Part shown: piece after piece, positions 1 to 9,070 of the stretch
Numbering within the stretch: position 1 is the first letter of the stretch
Layout of the letters: every line of letters starts with the position of its first letter
Source: a bacterium
GTDB taxonomy: Bacteria; Zhuqueibacterota; QNDG01; JABMRT01
Assembly: GCA_011046415.1 (NCBI GenBank)
Contig: DSAP01000021.1
Coordinates: forward strand, 1 to 42,731
DNA length: 42,731 nucleotides
Direction: 5' to 3'
Made by a program: the position numbers and the translations under genes
The notes under the pieces: model-generated
The model's database searches: none
Told to the model about the DNA's origin: nothing
Seen by the model: the letters and a program-made list of their open reading frames with translations, nothing else

Positions 1-227
1 AAGCCGGGCATTTTCTTTCCAAGAATCAGGAGATGAAAGACCCGGTCCGTGTCGATCCGGATTTGAAATCCCAGGAGCCCCTTGACGAAAAGCGCCTGAA
101 AGACCGCCTTGTTTCCGGAATCCTCCCAGACCACGTCAATCTCAATCCGTCCGGGAAAACACAGAATGACGGCAAGGGACAGCGCGAGAAACGCCGGAAG
201 AATCAGCAGACCGTTCATCGGATACAT
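1..227 (-). CDS. Partial membrane-anchored protein, DUF2953-like (runs off left edge)
   Basis: An open frame reads from an ATG at 227 leftwards through the window edge without a stop. The visible 75 residues start with a hydrophobic segment (about residues 5-22, rich in Leu, Ala and Ile). An amphipathic beta-rich stretch follows, with VFQALFVKGLLGFQIRI. A single N-terminal membrane helix followed by a GLL..F.I pattern resembles DUF2953 proteins, which have no known enzymatic role. A second in-frame ATG at 218 is an alternative start. No strong Shine-Dalgarno is visible. The gene is divergent from rpsT. The assignment rests on a short fragment and is tentative. Confidence 0.5.
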   Translation of the reverse strand, partial: MYPMNGLLILPAFLALSLAVILCFPGRIEIDVVWEDSGNKAVFQALFVKGLLGFQIRIDTDRVFHLLILGKKMPG

Positions 228-234
228 GAATTTC

Positions 235-263
235 TTGACATCACCCGGATTATTGTGTATATT
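235..263 (+). promoter_or_regulatory. Sigma-70 promoter of rpsT
   Basis: TTGACA at 235-240 and TATATT at 258-263 are separated by 17 bp, close to the vegetative consensus. Transcription would start near 270 and give a leader of about 30 nt before the rpsT ATG. The same hexamer pair and spacing recur upstream of trxB. Confidence 0.8.
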
Positions 264-299
264 TTATCCGCTTTATGGTTGACTAACAAGGGGATCTTA

Positions 300-566
300 A
301 TGCCACAACATAAATCCGCCGAAAAACGGATGCGACAGACCGAGAAAAGACGGATCCGCAACGTGACGAAACGCACGCGCATGAAGACGGCGATCAAGAA
401 AGTCCGAGAAGCCGCCGATACCGAGACGGGTCAGCAGGAACTGAAGAACACAGCCTCGATCCTTGACCGGATGGCCGCGAAAGGCATCATTCACAAAAAC
501 AAGGCTGCCAACCTCAAATCGAAGCTCGCGCGCGCGGTTAACCGCAAATCCGTCCCCGCGCAGTAA
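300..566 (+). CDS. rpsT: 30S ribosomal protein S20
   Basis: This is an 88-residue, strongly basic protein starting MPQHKSAEKRMRQ, typical of ribosomal protein S20, which binds 16S rRNA early in assembly of the small subunit. The conserved core pattern RNRxxKTxxKTxIKKVR appears here as RIRNVTKRTRMKTAIKKVR, and the C-terminus has the usual GIIHKNKAANLKSKLAR signature. The longer open frame beginning at 33 is rejected because the promoter, the AAGGGGA Shine-Dalgarno at 288-294 and the family start all point to ATG 300. Length is normal. It converges with guaB, with 53 bp between the stop codons. Confidence 0.97.
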   Translation: MPQHKSAEKRMRQTEKRRIRNVTKRTRMKTAIKKVREAADTETGQQELKNTASILDRMAAKGIIHKNKAANLKSKLARAVNRKSVPAQ

Positions 567-619
567 ACGGCACCGGCCCGTCCGGCTCCGTTTCACGGCC
601 TGATCCATTACAGACAATC

Positions 620-2080
620 TCAGCCCCGCTGGTAGTTCGGGGCTTCTTTCGTGATAGTCACATCATGCGGATGACTCTCGATGACGCTCGCCTGTGTTAC
701 CCGGACGAACCGTGTCTTCTCTTTCATTTCCGGAATGGTTTTGACTCCGCAATACCCCATGGATGAACGCACCCCGCCCATCAGCTGATAGATTACATTT
801 GAAAGATTTCCCTTGTAGGGAACACGTCCTTCGATACCCTCGGGCACGAATTTCGCGGTTTCGGCATGGTCCTGGAAATAGCGGTCCGCGCTTCCTTCCT
901 GCATGGCGCCGAGGCTGCCCATACCCCGGTATACCTTATAGCTCCGCCCTTCCAGGAGCACAGTCTCTCCGGGACTCTCATCCACTCCGGCCAACAGGGA
1001 GCCGAGCATGATGAGATCGGCGCCCGCCGCGATGGCCTTGGCCACATCGCCCGAATACCGGATGCCGCCGTCCGCGATCAGGGGAATACCGGCTTTTATA
1101 CAGGGAACGGTACAGTTCATGATCGCGGTGAGCTGCGGCACGCCGACGCCGGCCACGACACGGGTGGTACAGATCGAACCGGGCCCCATCCCGACCTTGA
1201 CCGCATCCACACCCGCGTCGATCAACGCCTGCACACCATCCGCCGTGGCCACATTCCCGCCGATGAGCTCCAGGTCCGGAAATTCCTTTCGGAGGGTGCG
1301 GATCGTGTCGATTACGCCTTTGGAATGGCCGTGTGCCGTATCCACACAGATCAGGTCGACACCGGATTTTCTGAGCAAATGAACCCGGGTGAGCGCTTCG
1401 GAACCGACGCCCACGGCGGCCCCGACGAGGAGGCGTCCCGATTCATCCTTGGCCGCGAGTGGAAATGCGGTGCGTTTCTGGATGTCCTTCACCGTGATCA
1501 GGCCGCGCAGGTTGCCTTCTTCGTCTATGATCGGCAGCTTTTCGATACGGTGTTTCTGGAGAATCGCCTCCGCCTGCTCCAGCTTGGTGCCCAGAGGGGC
1601 CGTCACCAAACCATCTTTGGTCATGACGTTCTTTATCGGCTGATCGAGGTTGGTTTCGAAGCGGATGTCCCGGTTGGTCAGGATGCCGACCAGCTTCTTG
1701 CCCTCGACGATCGGAATGCCCGAGATGTGAAACTGTCCCATGAGATGCAAAGCATCCCGGAGTTTCTTGTCCGGCTCGAGGGAGACCGGGCTTTGTATCA
1801 TGCCGCTCTCAGACCGCTTCACCTTGTCGACCTCCGCGGCCTGCCGTTCGGGCGACATGTTCTTGTGAATGATACCGATCCCGCCTTCCCTGGCGATTGC
1901 GATCGCAAGCCGCGACTCGGTCACCGTATCCATCGCGGCGGACAACACGGGAATATTAACCCAGAGATTCCGCGTGACCTTCGCCCTGAGGTCCGTCTCC
2001 CGTGGAATCACCTCGGAAGCCGCGGGGATCAACAACACATCGTCGAATGTCAGTCCTTCCGAAACAATCTTGTCTTTCAT
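620..2080 (-). CDS. guaB: Inosine-5'-monophosphate dehydrogenase
   Basis: This 486-residue cytosolic enzyme oxidises IMP to XMP with NAD+, the committed step of GMP synthesis. The N-terminus [16 protein letters not shown] is the family hallmark. A pair of CBS domains is inserted at about residues 92-205. The active-site loop GPGSICTTR places the catalytic cysteine at residue 304. The phosphate-binding segment [19 protein letters not shown] and the flap region [10 protein letters not shown] are intact. Length is normal. An AAGGAT Shine-Dalgarno lies 7 nt before the ATG, inside the 15-nt gap after the helicase gene, so the two are probably co-transcribed. Confidence 0.97.
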   Translation of the reverse strand: MKDKIVSEGLTFDDVLLIPAASEVIPRETDLRAKVTRNLWVNIPVLSAAMDTVTESRLAIAIAREGGIGIIHKNMSPERQAAEVDKVKRSESGMIQSPVSLEPDKKLRDALHLMGQFHISGIPIVEGKKLVGILTNRDIRFETNLDQPIKNVMTKDGLVTAPLGTKLEQAEAILQKHRIEKLPIIDEEGNLRGLITVKDIQKRTAFPLAAKDESGRLLVGAAVGVGSEALTRVHLLRKSGVDLICVDTAHGHSKGVIDTIRTLRKEFPDLELIGGNVATADGVQALIDAGVDAVKVGMGPGSICTTRVVAGVGVPQLTAIMNCTVPCIKAGIPLIADGGIRYSGDVAKAIAAGADLIMLGSLLAGVDESPGETVLLEGRSYKVYRGMGSLGAMQEGSADRYFQDHAETAKFVPEGIEGRVPYKGNLSNVIYQLMGGVRSSMGYCGVKTIPEMKEKTRFVRVTQASVIESHPHDVTITKEAPNYQRG

Positions 2081-2095
2081 GACTTATCCTTGTCT

Positions 2096-4927
2096 TTATG
2101 TGGACATGCGATCCGCGTTTGAGGGAATGCCGTGGAACCATTCCTGAAGCAGGGACAACAGGGCTTCCTCGGATTCAGGGAGAACCGGTTCCGCAGGTAG
2201 CGATCCGATCAAAAGCCGTCCGTATTGGGTCGAAACGGCGCGCCGGTCCAGGAGCAGGACCGCGCCACGGTCCGACTCCGAACGAATCAGCCTCCCGAAT
2301 CCCTGTCGGAACCGAATGATCGCCTCCGGTACGGCGTAGTTGAGAAATCCGCTGCCGGTCGTGAGTTCGATAAATTCATACCGGGCCTCGAACACCGGTT
2401 CGGTCGGGACATCAAAGGGAATTTTTGTAATGATGAGCAATTCCAGCGCCTCTCCGGGTACATCCACTCCTTCCCAGAAACTGTTTGTACCGAAGAGCAC
2501 CGAATCCGGGATTTCACGAAACCGTTTGAGCAGGGCCGAACGCGGGCCATCGATGCCCTGGGCCATGAGAACGAATCCGGCATCGTCCATGGATGCCCGG
2601 ATCCGTCCATACACTTCCCGGAGCATCTGATAGGACGTGAAGAGCACCAGTGCACCCCGGTGATGGGTTTCGAGTATCCGGCCGATGATCCGGGATATCT
2701 CGGGAACAAACCCGGATTCTTTCGGAGACGGGAGGAAGGTGGGGAAAAGGATCGTCGCCTGTTCAGAATAATCGAAGGGAGAGCCGAAATGCTGTGTCAA
2801 CATCCGCTCCGGTTCTATCCTGTCGAGACCGAGCCGTGATACCATGTAATCGAACCGGCCGCCCACAGTCAGGGTCGCGCTCGTCATCACACAGCGCGAG
2901 AGCGCCTCATAACATTGCGAGGCCAGAATAGCGGAGACATCGCGGGGCACCGAATAGAAGCGTATGCTGTCTTCCTGTGCCTTCGGATCGAATTCACACC
3001 AGACCACGTTGTCCTGATAATCAGACGTGTGGAAATGTTCGATACGACGTCGGAGCGCGACGAGACGATCGATCAGCTGGACATGTTCCATTTCGAGAAC
3101 CGCCGCATCTGCAGCCGATCCGTATTCGCCCAGTATCCGCTGCAACAGACCGGAAAGCTGCTGAGCGAGATGTTCGAGACGTTTGGTCAGCGCGTCGGTC
3201 TCCTGCGCCAGCCAATCCTGGAACGGATTCTCTCTGAAGCGGATTTTTTGTTTCTCTTCCTTCGGGTAACGGGTCTTCAGGGTTTCTGCCACGGTCCGGA
3301 AATACTCTGCCGTCTCTTCACGAAACGCCCGGACGGTTCCTTTAACCGGCTCTGAGAGTTCCTTGATTTCCCGGAAAAAGTCTGTCGAGGCACGCCTGGC
3401 GGCGAATGCGTCGACGCGGTGCAGCAGCGTATCCGACCTTTTCGATTCGGCATGAATGTCTTGCAGCAAATCGATGATATGGCCCATGTGAAACAGCGCA
3501 CCGAGATGCTGTGTGGCGATTTTTTCGAACTGATGGGCCTCGTCCACGATGAGGGTGTCATACGCCCCCATGATGGTATGGGTGTTGACGAGGTCGGAGA
3601 ATAACAGCGCATGATTCACCACCAGCAGATCGGCCGATCGGGCGGCGCGTCTGGCACGCTGGACATGGCAGTGTGATTCGTAGGGACACAACGATTTCAG
3701 ACATTGCGTGTCGTCCGCATTGACCTGATTCCACAGTGAGGGGCTTGAATCGACCGAAAAGGCACCGTTCTCCTCGATGTCTCCGTCCCGTGTTTCCGCG
3801 GCCCAGACCACCAGGGGAAGCAGCGCGCGCCGCCTGTCCGGCGAAAGACTGTCGGTTCGGGACATCAGGGATTCCCAGCGCCGAACACACAGATAATTGG
3901 AACGTCCTTTCAGGAGGACGGCATGAAAGGCGCCGCCCGTGGCCTCGAAGAGCAGCGGGATTTCCTTCCGGAAAAGCTGATCCTGAAGCGTTTTAGTATG
4001 CGTGGCGATAAGCACGCGCCGGCTGCGGTCCTTACGGGTCCACAGCACGGCGGGTACGAGATAGGCCAGCGACTTGCCGACCCCGGTGCCCGCCTCGGCG
4101 AGGAGAAATTCATCCTGATTCAGTGATACGGCCACCGAGCGCGCCATGGCAACCTGCTGCTTCCGTTGCTCATAATGCGGCAACAGACACGACAGCGGTC
4201 CTTGCGGTGCGAAGAATGCGTTGACTTCTTCGGGAAGGACCGGTGGAACGGTTTCCTCCGATTCTTCCAGGAAGGGTTTGCCCAGGCTGTTGCGTGCGGG
4301 ATGTCGGAGGCGGACACCCCCCTGAAATCCGGCACTTTTCTTGAGCGCGAGGACGCGCATGAAGAAGGAACCCGCTCCGTCCGGTACTGCATCCAGCAGC
4401 CTGCAGAGGGTGATCAGGATTTCCGGATCGAGCCCGAGGATTGCGGGCAGAAGACCGAGAAACACGAGGGCCGTCTGTTCGGCTTCGGCGACCAGGGATT
4501 GATCCGCGCGCCAGCCGATCTCGAGATACCGGGCGATCTGTTCCGCCCTGAAATCTTCCTGCCAGGGAAAGACGATGCGGGCCAGCTCCCCTGCGTCCAG
4601 GATACGGACCGCCGGGATGGATAATGAAACAATCAGGATCTCCGTGATCTGTTGCACGGTACCCGGCCCAAAAATCACGATCGGATCGTCGCCGATCCAA
4701 TCCCGGCAGGCATGGAAAATTTGTTTTTTCCCGGGAGGAAAGCCGGCATGCGAATGGCCGGGAACAGGCAGGGAGAATTCCTGACGGTCGACTATTTTTC
4801 CGTCGGATAGCCGGACGATGCCCATCTCCAACCGTCTGGCCGTTGAAGATGTGCCGTTGAGACGCAGGGCCGCGATCGTAAAAATCCGCAGACCCAGGGC
4901 CTCATAGGTTGTTCGGCTGAAATTCAT
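2096..4927 (-). CDS. dinG: DinG-family DNA helicase with degenerate exonuclease-like N-domain
   Basis: This is a 943-residue XPD/DinG-type superfamily 2 helicase, expected to unwind 5'-overhang, forked or R-loop DNA. The helicase part shows Walker A AEAGTGVGKS (near residue 280), an iron-sulfur cluster region with Cys in NYLC (near 346) and three more in CLKSLCPYESHC (near 405-418), the DEAH box LIVDEAHQF (near 460), SFWEGVDVPG, and the motif VI-like QGFGRLIRS near the end. The N-terminal 200 residues follow the layout of a DnaQ-type 3'-5' exonuclease domain, as in the exonuclease-helicase fusions of Firmicutes. However, the DxE motif is replaced by Arg22 and Asn24, and the HNAxFD region reads FGPGTVQQ, so nuclease activity is unlikely. 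It overlaps no neighbour; guaB follows after 15 nt. Confidence 0.9.
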   Translation of the reverse strand: MNFSRTTYEALGLRIFTIAALRLNGTSSTARRLEMGIVRLSDGKIVDRQEFSLPVPGHSHAGFPPGKKQIFHACRDWIGDDPIVIFGPGTVQQITEILIVSLSIPAVRILDAGELARIVFPWQEDFRAEQIARYLEIGWRADQSLVAEAEQTALVFLGLLPAILGLDPEILITLCRLLDAVPDGAGSFFMRVLALKKSAGFQGGVRLRHPARNSLGKPFLEESEETVPPVLPEEVNAFFAPQGPLSCLLPHYEQRKQQVAMARSVAVSLNQDEFLLAEAGTGVGKSLAYLVPAVLWTRKDRSRRVLIATHTKTLQDQLFRKEIPLLFEATGGAFHAVLLKGRSNYLCVRRWESLMSRTDSLSPDRRRALLPLVVWAAETRDGDIEENGAFSVDSSPSLWNQVNADDTQCLKSLCPYESHCHVQRARRAARSADLLVVNHALLFSDLVNTHTIMGAYDTLIVDEAHQFEKIATQHLGALFHMGHIIDLLQDIHAESKRSDTLLHRVDAFAARRASTDFFREIKELSEPVKGTVRAFREETAEYFRTVAETLKTRYPKEEKQKIRFRENPFQDWLAQETDALTKRLEHLAQQLSGLLQRILGEYGSAADAAVLEMEHVQLIDRLVALRRRIEHFHTSDYQDNVVWCEFDPKAQEDSIRFYSVPRDVSAILASQCYEALSRCVMTSATLTVGGRFDYMVSRLGLDRIEPERMLTQHFGSPFDYSEQATILFPTFLPSPKESGFVPEISRIIGRILETHHRGALVLFTSYQMLREVYGRIRASMDDAGFVLMAQGIDGPRSALLKRFREIPDSVLFGTNSFWEGVDVPGEALELLIITKIPFDVPTEPVFEARYEFIELTTGSGFLNYAVPEAIIRFRQGFGRLIRSESDRGAVLLLDRRAVSTQYGRLLIGSLPAEPVLPESEEALLSLLQEWFHGIPSNADRMST

Positions 4928-4937
4928 CTTGACTTAT

Positions 4938-4966
4938 ATTATAATGAATCGTCTATTAATAAGCAA
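4938..4966 (-). promoter_or_regulatory. Candidate sigma-70 promoter of dinG, very close to the ATG
   Basis: On the minus strand a perfect TATAAT (4943-4938) lies 17 bp from TTGCTT (4966-4961). The expected start of transcription, near 4931, is only a few bases before the ATG at 4927, and no Shine-Dalgarno is visible. The mRNA may be nearly leaderless. Confidence 0.5.
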
Positions 4967-5011
4967 CTGTTTTGTTGAGGGTTCGATCGCCATTTTTCCT
5001 GAAGACCGCGA

Positions 5012-7255
5012 CTAAGTCTCTGAAAGCTCCCGGATCAGCACAGCCCCCGAACCCGGGCCGGTCTCGAACCCGCCCGTGATCCCTTCTCGGATGGGATCGA
5101 TGCCCGCCTCCGAGTCGGAAACCAGGAGAGACCACGTCCCTTCCGGAAGATCGAGATGGGATGAATCGGAATCGTGCCCGTTGACGAGAATCAGCAAATC
5201 GGCCGATCCGGCCGCGGCATCCGCCCGGACGTGTATTCCGAGGGCCAGCGGATTCGTCCCGGAAAGAAACAGGACGGCGTCCGGGTCGGCGTGTCGGAGT
5301 TGGGGAAACGTTTGTCGCAGACGAATTAATCCCCGGTAATACGCCACGAGTCCGGAATTCAGATCGGCATGGTCATAGTCGATCCAGTTGGTCTCGTTAT
5401 CCTTGTTGTAACTGTTGACATCCATGCGACCGGCATCCGGATCCGGGACATCGGTCGTCGCAATCACCTTGCTCCGCGCGAACTCCTGACCGGCATGAAT
5501 CATGACCGCTCCCAGGCTCGTCAGCAGGATGAGTGCACCCAGGCGGTGTATCCTTTCCTCCCGTGGGGTGAGCCGGACATGATGGCGAATATCCCGGATG
5601 ATTGCATCCGGTGCCTTTCCGCATGCGATCCGGACAAAATCGCCGAGGGTCCACTCGTCATGAGACTCCAGATAATTGACGGGATATCCGGGGGGTGCGA
5701 AAACGCCTCCCTCCTGTTTACGTGTACCCCGAAATAAACGCTTCAGCCCGTCGAGAGACACATCCGCGCCGGAACCGTGGCCGAAAATGAATCCTTTTCC
5801 ATGCTCCGGTTCCCGGCCCTTCACCCCGTTTCGGAAGTGATCGTTCCAGGCGCCCCAGCCAAGCCGGGCATACCGCTCCGGCCCATAGCGGTCCCCTCCC
5901 CAGGGTTCTGCGATCAGGATCACGTCGGGATTGACCGCCCGGGTTTCCCGGTTGATGGCCTCCAGGGTCTCATCGTCGATCAGCCCGGCCAGATCGAACC
6001 GGAACCCGTCGATATGATATTCTGTCATCCAGAAAACCAGGCTGTCTGTGATCAGACGGCGGACCATGGGCCTTTCGGTGTACAGGTCGTTTCCGCAGAA
6101 ACTTTTGTTCTGATACTTCCCGTCTTCATCAAGCCGGAAATAGTATTCCCGGTCGATCAGCCGCAACGGATTCAGGTCGTACTGAGAGGCATGATTGTAT
6201 ACCACATCGAGGATCACCGCGATCCCTTCCCGGTGAAATGCCCGGACCATCTCCCTGAATTCGATCAGGATTTTGGGATTTCCGCCATCCACCTCTCCGG
6301 AACGGAGATGACCGCCGACGGCGTAATAGGATTCGGGCGCGAAAAAGAATGAAGTCATGTAGCCCCAGTGATTACGGGCGTAGTGATTCCAGGTGTTCCA
6401 GACCGGGACGCGCCAATCCCGATAGGGGACTTCCAGATTGGCAAACTCATGGACAGGAAGGAGTTCGACCGCATTGACGCCCAGGGCACGGATGTAATCC
6501 ATGCCGCCGCGGGATCCGGGATGAACCAGTCCCGCGTAAGTCCCGCGTTTCCGTGCGGGAACGCCGGATCCGGGATGTACGGTCATATCCCGTACATGGA
6601 GTTCATAGATGACCAGATCTTCGGGAGCCGGACAAATCCATTGGTCATCTCCCCAGTCAAAGGGAGGACAGTCCGGAATGTATGTCTTCGAGGGGTGTGT
6701 ATAATGGTTCAGACGAATGACCGAACGGGAATAGGGATCCGCGATATCGAGCGTGGAGAACGGGTTCTTCGTGGTGTGATGCCGGTCGTTCAGGCGGTAG
6801 ACATAGTACTTGCCCGCCTGATTTCCGGGCAATTCCGCCTCCCAGACTCCGTCCGCATCCTTCCGCATCGCATGGGATGTCCCTGCATGATCCTGCCAGC
6901 GTTCGAACAGCACGAGATGAACATGCGCCGCCTGCGGGGCAAACACGCGAAACACACTCCCGTCTTTCCCGGCAGAACAACCGAGCGGTTTGTCGGAGAA
7001 AAACCGGTCGAGAATGCCGTCCGCCAGGATTTCAGTGGAGTTTGCCGAATCGATCCTGAGTACATAGCGGGTGACCGGATCGATGGGTGTGGTCCTGAGC
7101 CGGTAGCGAGTGCCCTCGCGCAGGACTTCCAGGATCTCGAGGCCGGGAATGGAAAACTGCTGTCGTGATAATGACGGTTCATGAGGCGTGAGTAAAACAT
7201 CGATCCGGTCTTCGGATTGAATTTTTGCGGAACGGATGCGGATGGATTGGAACAT
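5012..7255 (-). CDS. pulA: Type I pullulanase-like alpha-glucan debranching enzyme (GH13)
   Basis: This 747-residue protein has no signal peptide and so is probably cytosolic. It likely hydrolyses alpha-1,6 branches of glycogen or limit dextrins. An N-terminal beta domain is followed by a CBM48-like module (about residues 95-190, GSVFRVFAPQAAHVHLVLF) and a GH13 barrel. The four GH13 regions are intact: DVVYNH (near 350), GFRFDLAG with the nucleophile Asp (near 418), LIAEPW with the acid/base Glu (near 450), and ESHD (near 530). The pullulanase signature YNWGYDP appears as RNHWGYMTS, so it is a divergent member; a GlgX-like debranching role is the main alternative. A GGAG lies 4 nt before the ATG. 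It follows the PAP2 gene by 23 nt. Confidence 0.85.
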   Translation of the reverse strand: MFQSIRIRSAKIQSEDRIDVLLTPHEPSLSRQQFSIPGLEILEVLREGTRYRLRTTPIDPVTRYVLRIDSANSTEILADGILDRFFSDKPLGCSAGKDGSVFRVFAPQAAHVHLVLFERWQDHAGTSHAMRKDADGVWEAELPGNQAGKYYVYRLNDRHHTTKNPFSTLDIADPYSRSVIRLNHYTHPSKTYIPDCPPFDWGDDQWICPAPEDLVIYELHVRDMTVHPGSGVPARKRGTYAGLVHPGSRGGMDYIRALGVNAVELLPVHEFANLEVPYRDWRVPVWNTWNHYARNHWGYMTSFFFAPESYYAVGGHLRSGEVDGGNPKILIEFREMVRAFHREGIAVILDVVYNHASQYDLNPLRLIDREYYFRLDEDGKYQNKSFCGNDLYTERPMVRRLITDSLVFWMTEYHIDGFRFDLAGLIDDETLEAINRETRAVNPDVILIAEPWGGDRYGPERYARLGWGAWNDHFRNGVKGREPEHGKGFIFGHGSGADVSLDGLKRLFRGTRKQEGGVFAPPGYPVNYLESHDEWTLGDFVRIACGKAPDAIIRDIRHHVRLTPREERIHRLGALILLTSLGAVMIHAGQEFARSKVIATTDVPDPDAGRMDVNSYNKDNETNWIDYDHADLNSGLVAYYRGLIRLRQTFPQLRHADPDAVLFLSGTNPLALGIHVRADAAAGSADLLILVNGHDSDSSHLDLPEGTWSLLVSDSEAGIDPIREGITGGFETGPGSGAVLIRELSET

Positions 7256-7278
7256 AACACTCCATGATTTTCACCGGA

Positions 7279-8049
7279 TCAAAACACAAACCGCCACTGA
7301 ACCCGGAAAATCCGGGGGGAGGAAGCGGAGGGCGTTGATTGCGGTTTTTCGGATTCGTGAACCCGGGAGATCCATTCGCCGATGAGCAGACCGCAGAATG
7401 CACCTGCGAACACATCCGTCGGAAAATGGTTGCCGGAAAGCACGCGCAGGAGCCCCGTCATGGCCGCGGCGGTCAGTCCGGCCGCCCGGACCGCATGCCG
7501 CCAACCGGAACGGGGATAAAAGGCATTGAAGAAATTTCCTCCCAACACTGCGCCCTGAAAGGCGAGGCCGGTGTGGCCTGAGAAGAATCCGGCGGATGCA
7601 TCTCCGGACAGGGCGGTCATACGGGAATCGGTTCTGTATACATAGGGACGGGCGCGGGGAAAGGTACCCTTGAACAGCTTCGTCACCCCGTAGGTTAAAA
7701 GCAAGGACTCGGCCGCCATCACCGCGGCCCTCATCCTGCCATCCGGATGAGTAAGTCCGGTGGCAAAGGGCATCATCACGCAGGCGATCATCAAGCCGTC
7801 GCTCCACCGGGCGGCGGGACGGCTGCGAAACCGGACAGCCGGACGATCCCAGCAGTTCATATCCTTCTCATCGAGAGCGGCGGGATCCGGTGGTTTCAAG
7901 CGATTCGACAGACACCAGCCTGCCACGCTCAGGACAGACCCCGCGGCGACGAGTGCGGTTTCACGGCAGGTATCCAGCGCATAAGGGCCGGAAAACCCGG
8001 GCCGGACAAAAAAAATCGTCGTCCATAAAATGCAGAACACCGCCCTCAT
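7279..8049 (-). CDS. PAP2-superfamily membrane phosphatase
   Basis: This 256-residue integral membrane protein belongs to the type 2 phosphatidic acid phosphatase family, which includes undecaprenyl-diphosphate and lipid phosphatases. All three motifs of the histidine phosphatase site are visible: KxxxxxxRP in KLFKGTFPRARP, the SGH of FFSGHTG, and RxxxxxHxxxD in RVLSGNHFPTD. Several hydrophobic segments surround them. An N-terminal hydrophobic stretch could act as a signal or first membrane segment. The start overlaps the stop of the upstream isoaspartyl peptidase fragment in an ATGA arrangement, which suggests translational coupling. The substrate cannot be deduced. Confidence 0.85.
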   Translation of the reverse strand: MRAVFCILWTTIFFVRPGFSGPYALDTCRETALVAAGSVLSVAGWCLSNRLKPPDPAALDEKDMNCWDRPAVRFRSRPAARWSDGLMIACVMMPFATGLTHPDGRMRAAVMAAESLLLTYGVTKLFKGTFPRARPYVYRTDSRMTALSGDASAGFFSGHTGLAFQGAVLGGNFFNAFYPRSGWRHAVRAAGLTAAAMTGLLRVLSGNHFPTDVFAGAFCGLLIGEWISRVHESEKPQSTPSASSPRIFRVQWRFVF

Positions 8050-8552
8050 GACACCGCCACGACGGGGCGATCCATCCCGGCCGTCCGAAAACCGCGCGCC
8101 ATTCTGGGCGTGTTATAGGCGATACCGATACCGCCTGCCGAATCGAGACAAATCATCCCGCCGAATCCTCCCGCCCGCGTCTCAAGAACCCGGATACCCT
8201 CTTCGGCCGCTTCCTGCGCCGTCCTGCCCTGACGCATCATTTCCGCCGCTTCCCGTGCGAGCATCACCTTCATGATCGCCTCACCCCACCCGGTGCACGA
8301 GATCCCGCCCACCCTGTTCTCCGCAAATGTGCCGCATCCGATCAGGGGTGTATCCCCCACGCGGCCTGGAATCTTCCGGGGCGTCCCGCCGGTGGATGTG
8401 GCCGCAGCCAAATTGCCCGAACGGTCCAGCGCCACGGCACCGACCGTGCCCCGCTTGTCACCGAACGCATCGATGGTGCTGTAATCGTCATCATGGATCA
8501 GGGTCTCGAGCCGTCTGAGCTCTCGCTGTGTCAGGAGTTCTCGGATCGGCAC
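8046..8552 (-). CDS. Isoaspartyl peptidase/asparaginase, 3' part (separated by an in-frame amber)
   Basis: This part carries the rest of the alpha subunit and the beta subunit of an Ntn-hydrolase of the plant-type asparaginase/isoaspartyl dipeptidase family. The residues DKRGTVGAVALD include the nucleophilic Thr exposed by autocleavage. GRVGDTPLIGCGTFAEN and ISCTGWGEAIMK are conserved substrate-site segments. The only start in this part is a GTG at 8552, with AGGGG a few bases upstream. It is in the same frame as the 5' part, and the nine codons between 8553 and 8579 still read as family sequence (FALKQGFLP). The stop overlaps the ATG of the PAP2 gene. It could be translated by re-initiation, be part of a dead gene, or be whole if the amber is a sequencing error. 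Confidence 0.7.
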   Translation of the reverse strand: MPIRELLTQRELRRLETLIHDDDYSTIDAFGDKRGTVGAVALDRSGNLAAATSTGGTPRKIPGRVGDTPLIGCGTFAENRVGGISCTGWGEAIMKVMLAREAAEMMRQGRTAQEAAEEGIRVLETRAGGFGGMICLDSAGGIGIAYNTPRMARGFRTAGMDRPVVAVS

Positions 8553-8579
8553 CGGGAGAAACCCCTGTTTGAGGGCGAA

Positions 8580-8582
8580 CTA
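8580..8582 (-). other. In-frame amber codon inside the asparaginase gene
   Basis: TAG on the minus strand interrupts an otherwise continuous family-like frame (QGCE, stop, FALKQGF). No frame change occurs across it. TAG also ends pulA, fmdB and the DUF6132 gene in this window, so it is a normal stop here and general reassignment is unlikely. A single C-to-T change from CAG would explain it. Confidence 0.75.
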
Positions 8583-8963
8583 TTCACAACCCTGTCCCGC
8601 GAGCAGGACGTGTTCGGTCTTTTCCATGACGCAGCGGGCGATTCGGACCGGGTTGGCGAAATTGCGCAGGACGGCCACGGCCCCGGCGGCGAGATTCCGG
8701 CCGTCCATGATCGAGGCGTCCATCTCGATCGAACCGTCCAAATTCAGGATGGAGCCGCGGCCCGCATCGAAAACAGGATCGTCCTCCATCAAAGCCACGG
8801 CCGATTCGACCGCATCGAGGGCGTTTCCGCCTTCATTGAGGACAAGCCATCCCTTTTCGATCGCGGCCAGAATGCCAGATTCATAGGCCGCCCGCTCCGA
8901 ATCCGGGATTTTCCACGCGCCGCCATGTACGACAAGGACGGGCGCCGTCAGCTTCGAAGACAT
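8580..8963 (-). CDS. Isoaspartyl peptidase/asparaginase, 5' part (ends at an in-frame amber)
   Basis: These 127 residues match the start of the alpha subunit of isoaspartyl peptidase/plant-type asparaginase: VLVVHGGAW near the N-terminus, GGNALDAVESAVALMEDDP, and DAGRGSILNLDGSIEMDASIMDG, which holds the conserved loop. The frame then reaches HVLLAGQGCE and a TAG at 8582-8580, where relatives continue. ATG 8963 is preferred over the TTG at 8966. An AAGG lies about 11 nt upstream. Without the 3' part there is no catalytic Thr, so this piece alone cannot be an enzyme. Confidence 0.7.
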   Translation of the reverse strand: MSSKLTAPVLVVHGGAWKIPDSERAAYESGILAAIEKGWLVLNEGGNALDAVESAVALMEDDPVFDAGRGSILNLDGSIEMDASIMDGRNLAAGAVAVLRNFANPVRIARCVMEKTEHVLLAGQGCE

Positions 8964-9070
8964 CAATTACCGCACCTTCTGTTTGTGTGTCGCATGGGAC
9001 GATGTGGTTTTATCGTGAAACCCCTCAGGCATTGATTCGTATAACGGACTAACAACACGGGAGACGTTCG

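Noticed and set aside
33-299. N-terminal extension of rpsT in the same frame
   Set aside because: Promoter, Shine-Dalgarno and family start all place the beginning at 300, and the extension overlaps the opposite partial gene.
567-619. Terminator between rpsT and guaB
   Set aside because: Only a 4-bp CCGG stem without a T-run is visible.
866-2122. 418-codon plus-strand frame across guaB
   Set aside because: It is a mirror frame of guaB with no Shine-Dalgarno and no family features.
8553-8582. Frameshift in the asparaginase gene
   Set aside because: Both parts are in the same frame and the codons between still match the family, so a nonsense codon explains the break.
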